The notes below the pieces were generated by a model that saw nothing but the letters and a program-made list of their open reading frames with translations, searched no databases and was not told the DNA's origin. From positions 1 to 56,650 of the forward strand of contig JBJECG010000011.1 of the NCBI GenBank assembly GCA_051870875.1: a stretch of 56,650 bases of DNA, in the 5' to 3' direction. Numbering within the stretch: the first letter of the stretch is position 1; each line of letters starts with the position of its first letter. Positions 52,359 through 56,650 of this stretch are shown piece after piece. This stretch comes from Aphodosoma sp051870875. Its GTDB lineage: Bacteria; Bacteroidota; Bacteroidia; Bacteroidales; Paludibacteraceae. The position numbers were made by a program, and so were the translations under genes.

Positions 52359-54974
52359 TCAGAATTCCTGACCGAGAATAAAGTGGAACTGCGAGCCTCC
52401 CCTGATACCGGTCTGGTCCTTGTCGAATCCCCATCCCCAGTCAACGCCGAGCAATCCGAACATCGGCAAATACACACGCACGCCCACACCGGCAGAACGC
52501 TTCAAGTCGAACGGATTGAACTGCTTGAACTCGCTCCAACAGTTACCAGCTTCGAGGAATGCGAGAGCCCAGATGTTGGTGGACTGGTTGAGCAAGATAG
52601 GATATCTCAATTCCACAGTAAGTTTGGTATACAGATTTCCGTTGTAACCATAATAACCTGAACCGGTGTAAGGAGTGAGCGATCCGGCAGAATAACCGCG
52701 CATACTTACGATTTCGGTACCGGAGGTGACATATCCAGAAGTACCGTCGCCACCGACATAGAACCGCTCAAACGGTGAACGTTTGTCCTTATTGTAATAT
52801 CCGAGGAAGCCATAGTCGGCACGAGCCATAAGCACCAGCTTTCCGTCGGTAGTGAGAGGGACAAAGAACCGGGCATTGAATTTCCATTTATGATATTCGA
52901 CCCACTTGCTGCGTTCGGCAAGGGACATCGATGCATAGTCCTTGTTTTTTGCAAACAACGAATACGGAGCCGTAAGTTTGACAGACAACGATACGGAAGA
53001 TCCCCTACGGGTATATATAGGATTGTCGATGGAATTGCGCGACAAGGTCAAGCCCAACGCCAGATTATGGGTATTGCCGGTTTCAAACCCGTAATAGCTT
53101 TCGAACCAGTTTTTCAACATATAGCATTGGTACGACAATTCGCCGTAGAATGAGAAATAGTCGTCGGGCCAGGTAAGACGGGTACCGTAACCGATGGCGG
53201 CACCCACGGTGCGCATATATACGTTCTTGTCGAATTCGGTTCCGAACGAATTGGTGCCGTAGTTATATCCGTTGTAGTTGCCTCCGTACATGTTGTACCA
53301 ATAGTTCTGGTCATACATATAATTGTTGTAATAACGGGAGCTCATACCTGTCTGCACAGAATAGTATACACTTGCAGAAAAGGAGTTGGGGCGTTTGCCG
53401 CCAAGCCATGGGTCGAAGAACGAAATGGAATAGTTCTGGTAATATATGCCGTTGGTCTGTGCACGGATGGAGAAAGTCTGACCTTCGCCCTGCGGCACTA
53501 TACGGTATGTTTTTGGCTTGAACAGGTTCTGGATGGCAAAATTGGAAAATTTCAGCCCCACAGAAAGCACCACACCACTCTGCCCCCATCCGGCAGATAA
53601 CTCCACCTGGTCGGAAGATTTGGTTTCGAGGTTGTAGGTGATATCCACCGTGCCGTTTTCCATATCGGGCTGCATATCGACACCGGTAAAGATTTTCTCT
53701 TCATTGAACTGCTTGAGCTGGGCCAGTTCGCGAAGAGTACGAATCAAATCGGACTGGCTGTAAAGCGAACCCGGTTTCGTTCGCATTTCGCGGCGGACGA
53801 CATGCTCATATACACGATCGTTTCCGTTGATTATAACTTTATTGATGGTTGCCTGCCGCCCCTCATAAAGGCGCATTTCAAAATTGATGGAATCACCGTC
53901 GATACCAACCTCTACGGGGTCAATCTGCATAAAAAGATAGCCATTGTCGCGATATAGGGCGGATACGGCATCCTCATCCTCGAACAGACGTTTGTTGAGG
54001 ACCTTCTGGTTGAATACCTCCCCCCTTTTCACATTCAGCATATCCTGCAGATACTCCGAGGGATAAACCGTATTGCCCAACCACTTGATTTCACCGAAAT
54101 AATATTGCTTGCCTTCGTAAACATCGAGATATACATCGACACGCCCGTCATCGCGGAGCACTACGGTATCATGCAGAATGGCAGCATCGCGATAGCCGAG
54201 TTCATTGTATTTTCCAATGAGCAGCTTCTTGTCGTTCTCATACTCTTTCGAGACGAACTTATGGGCGCGGAACATATTGGCTATCTTCCCCTTCCGGTTG
54301 GTTTTCTTCATCGTGCGGTCGATCTTGGACAATGACATCGCATTGTTTCCTGAGACGATAATGTCGTTGACCTTTACCTTCTGTTTTTTGTCGACACTTA
54401 TATCCACGATCACGTTGCCTTCTATCATCGGGTCGTTTTTCTGGTATACGAGCACATCCGTATTCAAGAATCCTTTTTCGTAGAAAAAGTTGCGTATGGC
54501 AATCTTGGTACGGTCAATTGCATCGGCATTGAGCTGCTTGCCTTTCTGCACTTCGATAACCTTTTCCAGATCCTCCACCTCACTCTTCTTCATACCGAAG
54601 AAATTGATATTGGACACACGAGGCAACTGTTTGAGCGATATGGTGATATTCACGCTGTCGCCGCCAAGTTCGTCCATATATATCTTTACATCGGAAAAGA
54701 AGCCCTGTTTCCAGAAACGCTTCACCACATCGGTAATATCGGCACCTGGCACCGATATTTTCTGACCTTTGACCAGACCGGAAAAGCCTACCAGGACATA
54801 GTCCTCATACGATTCGGCACCTTCGACAATAATATCAGCAATTGTCAGATCGCGCGGCGGACGGACGTAGTCGTATGCGAAACGTTCCTCATCGGCAAAA
54901 AGCGATACTGGGGATACCAGCAACGTCAATGACAGAATGGATGTACGGAGGAGTCTTTTCAAGAATTGATTCAT
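52359..54974 (-). CDS. bamA: Outer-membrane protein assembly factor BamA
   Basis: An 871-residue Omp85 protein that inserts beta-barrels into the outer membrane. Signal peptide to about residue 27; five POTRA domains at about 40-440 (for example ADIIVEGAESYEDY, VNDIIVSGNNAMS, INKVIINGNDRVYEHVVRRE); C-terminal barrel with SSDQVELSAGWGQ and the lid-lock-type MRGYSAGSLTPYTGSGY, ending FHFILGQEF with the terminal Phe. A Tyr/Asn/Gly-rich loop (YNNYMYDQNYWYNMYGGN) is an expanded surface loop. Overlaps uppS by 4 bases (ATGA). Confidence 0.96.
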   Translation of the reverse strand: MNQFLKRLLRTSILSLTLLVSPVSLFADEERFAYDYVRPPRDLTIADIIVEGAESYEDYVLVGFSGLVKGQKISVPGADITDVVKRFWKQGFFSDVKIYMDELGGDSVNITISLKQLPRVSNINFFGMKKSEVEDLEKVIEVQKGKQLNADAIDRTKIAIRNFFYEKGFLNTDVLVYQKNDPMIEGNVIVDISVDKKQKVKVNDIIVSGNNAMSLSKIDRTMKKTNRKGKIANMFRAHKFVSKEYENDKKLLIGKYNELGYRDAAILHDTVVLRDDGRVDVYLDVYEGKQYYFGEIKWLGNTVYPSEYLQDMLNVKRGEVFNQKVLNKRLFEDEDAVSALYRDNGYLFMQIDPVEVGIDGDSINFEMRLYEGRQATINKVIINGNDRVYEHVVRREMRTKPGSLYSQSDLIRTLRELAQLKQFNEEKIFTGVDMQPDMENGTVDITYNLETKSSDQVELSAGWGQSGVVLSVGLKFSNFAIQNLFKPKTYRIVPQGEGQTFSIRAQTNGIYYQNYSISFFDPWLGGKRPNSFSASVYYSVQTGMSSRYYNNYMYDQNYWYNMYGGNYNGYNYGTNSFGTEFDKNVYMRTVGAAIGYGTRLTWPDDYFSFYGELSYQCYMLKNWFESYYGFETGNTHNLALGLTLSRNSIDNPIYTRRGSSVSLSVKLTAPYSLFAKNKDYASMSLAERSKWVEYHKWKFNARFFVPLTTDGKLVLMARADYGFLGYYNKDKRSPFERFYVGGDGTSGYVTSGTEIVSMRGYSAGSLTPYTGSGYYGYNGNLYTKLTVELRYPILLNQSTNIWALAFLEAGNCWSEFKQFNPFDLKRSAGVGVRVYLPMFGLLGVDWGWGFDKDQTGIRGGSQFHFILGQEF

Positions 54975-55720
54975 GCTATCTGTTCACTTGTTTTACCAAA
55001 GCGACGTTCACGCTGTTGATAGTTCAACACCGCCTCATAAAACTGCTGTTCCCGGAAATCAGGCCAAAAGACATCGGTAAAATAGAGTTCGGTATAAGCC
55101 AACTGCCAGAGCAGGAAATTCGACAGCCGCAACTCGCCGCTGGTGCGTATGAGCAAATCGGGGTCTGGTATAAATGCCGTAGCCAGATGTGCAGCCACAA
55201 CCTTGTCATCGATAGAGTCCGGCGACAAAGTCCCGCGTTTCACTTCACCGGCGATAAGCCGAGCAGCACGCACAATCTCCCAACGGGCGGAATAAGAGAG
55301 CGCCAACACCAATGTCATGCCGGAGTTTGCAGATGTGTCGGCTATACATTCATCGAGACGCGCACGCGCTTTTTCGGGCAGAGCTCCGGTGTCGCCGATT
55401 GCAGTCAGGCGGATATTGTTGCGGTGGAAAACAGGTGTCTCACGTATGATGTTGTCGACAAGCAGCTCCATAAGCCCGTCAACTTCAGCCTGCGGACGGT
55501 TCCAGTTTTCGGTAGAAAAAGTATAAAGCGTAAGGTAACGCACGCCTACAGCCACAGCGGCCTCAGTGACGGCACGCACCGACTCGACCCCGCACATGTG
55601 GCCGTATATGCGCTCTCTGCCGTGCTGCTTGGCCCACCTGCCATTGCCGTCCATGATGACAGCAACGTGCTGCGGCACCCGGTTTAAATCTATTTTATCT
55701 TTAAGCTCTTCCATACTCAT
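54971..55720 (-). CDS. uppS: Undecaprenyl diphosphate synthase (isoprenyl transferase)
   Basis: A 249-residue cis-prenyltransferase that makes the C55 lipid carrier from IPP and FPP. Catalytic Asp24 in AVIMDGNGRWAK; LTLYTFSTENWNRP and DLLIRTSGELRLSNFLLWQL are the family signatures. Coupled by ATGA overlaps to the PorG-like gene upstream and bamA downstream. Confidence 0.96.
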   Translation of the reverse strand: MSMEELKDKIDLNRVPQHVAVIMDGNGRWAKQHGRERIYGHMCGVESVRAVTEAAVAVGVRYLTLYTFSTENWNRPQAEVDGLMELLVDNIIRETPVFHRNNIRLTAIGDTGALPEKARARLDECIADTSANSGMTLVLALSYSARWEIVRAARLIAGEVKRGTLSPDSIDDKVVAAHLATAFIPDPDLLIRTSGELRLSNFLLWQLAYTELYFTDVFWPDFREQQFYEAVLNYQQRERRFGKTSEQIA

Positions 55721-56370
55721 CGTTTTTTCTTTACCTGTACGCCGTTACGGCAAGGTACGCATATTTTGAAAAAGTTGACAGACAGATATACCTGTGCTGT
55801 AGAATACCAGTCGCGATTGTTCCAAACTCCCTTGTTCAAACCTATCGGGTCATCGACAAAATCGACTGCATCGGAAAACGTCTTTGCCACCGTCCAGTAC
55901 GCGCCTACGTTCACCCGGTTGCTCAACTTGAATTTCACGCCCAGACCCAACGGTACTGTTGGAGTAACCTTCCCGTCAAAGAAAACGGCTCCGATGCCGG
56001 CCACAATCGTGGGAGTAACCCAAGTACGGTGAGCCTCCCACCGCCGGGCTCCGTAATTGAAGAAATTAAATTCGCCCAAAAACTGCACCCCTACATAGTC
56101 ACGCATACGGAACACATCACTTACATATCCGGCTCCAAGCTGCCCCCCATCTATCTGCAACCGCAGCTCGTAGTGCCCGTTGAATTTATATTTCACAAAC
56201 CCGCCGCCCAACGGCCTCATATACCGGAAAAGCATCCCGTTGACATCACCCAAAACAAAACCGCCGCCGCCTGTCAAACCCACTTCGCCATAAAACACAT
56301 CTTGAGCCGCCACATTCAGAGCTAATATACAACCAATTATGAGCAAACAAAGTTTTTCCTGCAATTTCAT
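55717..56370 (-). CDS. porG: DUF6089/PorG-like T9SS outer-membrane protein
   Basis: A 217-residue protein with signal peptide (MKLQEKLCLLIIGCILALNV to AAQ) and an eight-strand-type beta-barrel (VFYGEVGLTGGGGFVLGDVN, YVGVQFLGEFNFFNYG, WVTPTIVAGIGAVFF), with a C-terminal tail FFKICVPCRNGVQVKKKR rather than a terminal Phe. In Porphyromonas gingivalis the T9SS protein PorG sits upstream of uppS and bamA; the order here matches. Two Cys close to the end (ICVPC) are a detail to note. Confidence 0.8.
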   Translation of the reverse strand: MKLQEKLCLLIIGCILALNVAAQDVFYGEVGLTGGGGFVLGDVNGMLFRYMRPLGGGFVKYKFNGHYELRLQIDGGQLGAGYVSDVFRMRDYVGVQFLGEFNFFNYGARRWEAHRTWVTPTIVAGIGAVFFDGKVTPTVPLGLGVKFKLSNRVNVGAYWTVAKTFSDAVDFVDDPIGLNKGVWNNRDWYSTAQVYLSVNFFKICVPCRNGVQVKKKR

Positions 56371-56429
56371 TTTCCCACAAATAAATGCACCTCATTAGCC
56401 TAAACGCACAAGACACCCTAAAATTGCGA

Positions 56430-56437
56430 CAAATGTA
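56430..56437 (-). promoter_or_regulatory. Putative -7 box for the porG-uppS-bamA operon
   Basis: Minus strand TACATTTG at 56437-56430, about 60 bases upstream of the start. No clear -33. Confidence 0.45.
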
Positions 56438-56597
56438 CTACAAATTTGCCACATTTCTGATATATTGCACACAAGGCTTTACGTTTTAACATAAAACAAC
56501 TTTTGTCGTGGAGTAAATGGAACCGGAGGGGGAATGCCAAGACGAAAACAATGAATTGTCCCAGCCCCAAAAAAGGGTGTGTCAAAAACCTGTATTT

Positions 56598-56650
56598 GAA
56601 CTGCACCCCAAAAGTTAGACAAAAAACTTTTGGGGTGCTTTTTATGAAGT
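56598..56650 (+). mobile_element. Possible left end of an IS3 (IS150-group) element, cut by window edge
   Basis: gcaccccaaaagtt (56604-56617) pairs with aacttttggggtgc (56626-56639), then tttttATGAAGT opens a frame at the edge. The sequence tgaactgcaccccaaaagtt resembles IS150-group ends and the ATG is where orfA would start. It could instead be a simple terminator. Confidence 0.4.

Noticed and set aside
1..56650. tRNA, rRNA or CRISPR loci
   Set aside because: I looked for tRNA T-loop and CCA patterns, rRNA segments and spaced repeats on both strands and saw none; an RNA search tool would be more sensitive.

Overview
The window comes from a Bacteroidota genome, most likely a gut or oral Bacteroidales (Muribaculaceae/Barnesiellaceae/Porphyromonadaceae-like; the genus cannot be fixed from sequence alone). 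The evidence is phylum-typical promoters (TTTG, about 19-21 nt, TAnnTTTG), the DUF4295 gene beside rpmG and rpmB, the type IX secretion (T9SS) genes sprA and a porG-like gene, T9SS C-terminal sorting domains, tandem OmpH/Skp genes after bamA, and Bacteroidales-type IS remnants.

Layout. 1-2.9 kb: two META-domain proteins (the first cut by the window edge and carrying a cysteine-rich 20-residue tandem repeat), rsmE and a 2-hydroxyacid dehydrogenase. 3.8-5.8 kb: clpP-clpX on the minus strand. 5.9-11.6 kb (minus): a secreted-peptidase/lipoprotein array with a gingipain-type C25 peptidase gene broken by one in-frame stop, a derivative that keeps only propeptide and sorting domain, and four paralogous lipoproteins. 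12.5-17.1 kb (plus): DUF4837 lipoprotein, pdxA and a TonB-receptor-like outer-membrane protein. 17.6-18.2 kb: superoxide dismutase. 18.4-22.9 kb (minus): a duplicated lipoprotein + M6 metallopeptidase module, one M6 copy intact and one a truncated pseudogene. 23-28 kb: mobile-element debris (IS30 remnant, IS481-family element with perfect 29-bp ends, topoisomerase fragment), a small double-glycine leader peptide gene and an AAA/DUF4143 ATPase. 28.4-36.1 kb: rseP, an Uup-type ABC-F gene, an aldehyde dehydrogenase, DUF4295-rpmG-rpmB and gapA. 36.3-37.5 kb: a metallopeptidase remnant followed by two paralogous lipoproteins. 38.4-46.6 kb: sprA and ruvA. 47.4-56.4 kb: a small acidic protein, a cobalamin-binding radical SAM protein, then the envelope cluster porG-like, uppS, bamA, three skp genes and murI. 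The right edge looks like the start of an IS3-type element.

How the parts fit. SprA (outer-membrane translocon) and the PorG-like protein belong to the T9SS; the C25-family products carry T9SS sorting domains and are its likely cargo. The BamA/Skp/UppS/MurI cluster serves envelope assembly. The most unusual pattern is that three unrelated secreted-peptidase loci (C25, M6, matrixin-like) within about 30 kb are each coupled to small divergent lipoproteins, several of which have outlived the decay of their peptidase partner. I propose these as peptidase-lipoprotein modules in which the lipoproteins may be cognate inhibitors, immunity factors or chaperones. This is inference from gene order and remnants; no function is demonstrated by the sequence.
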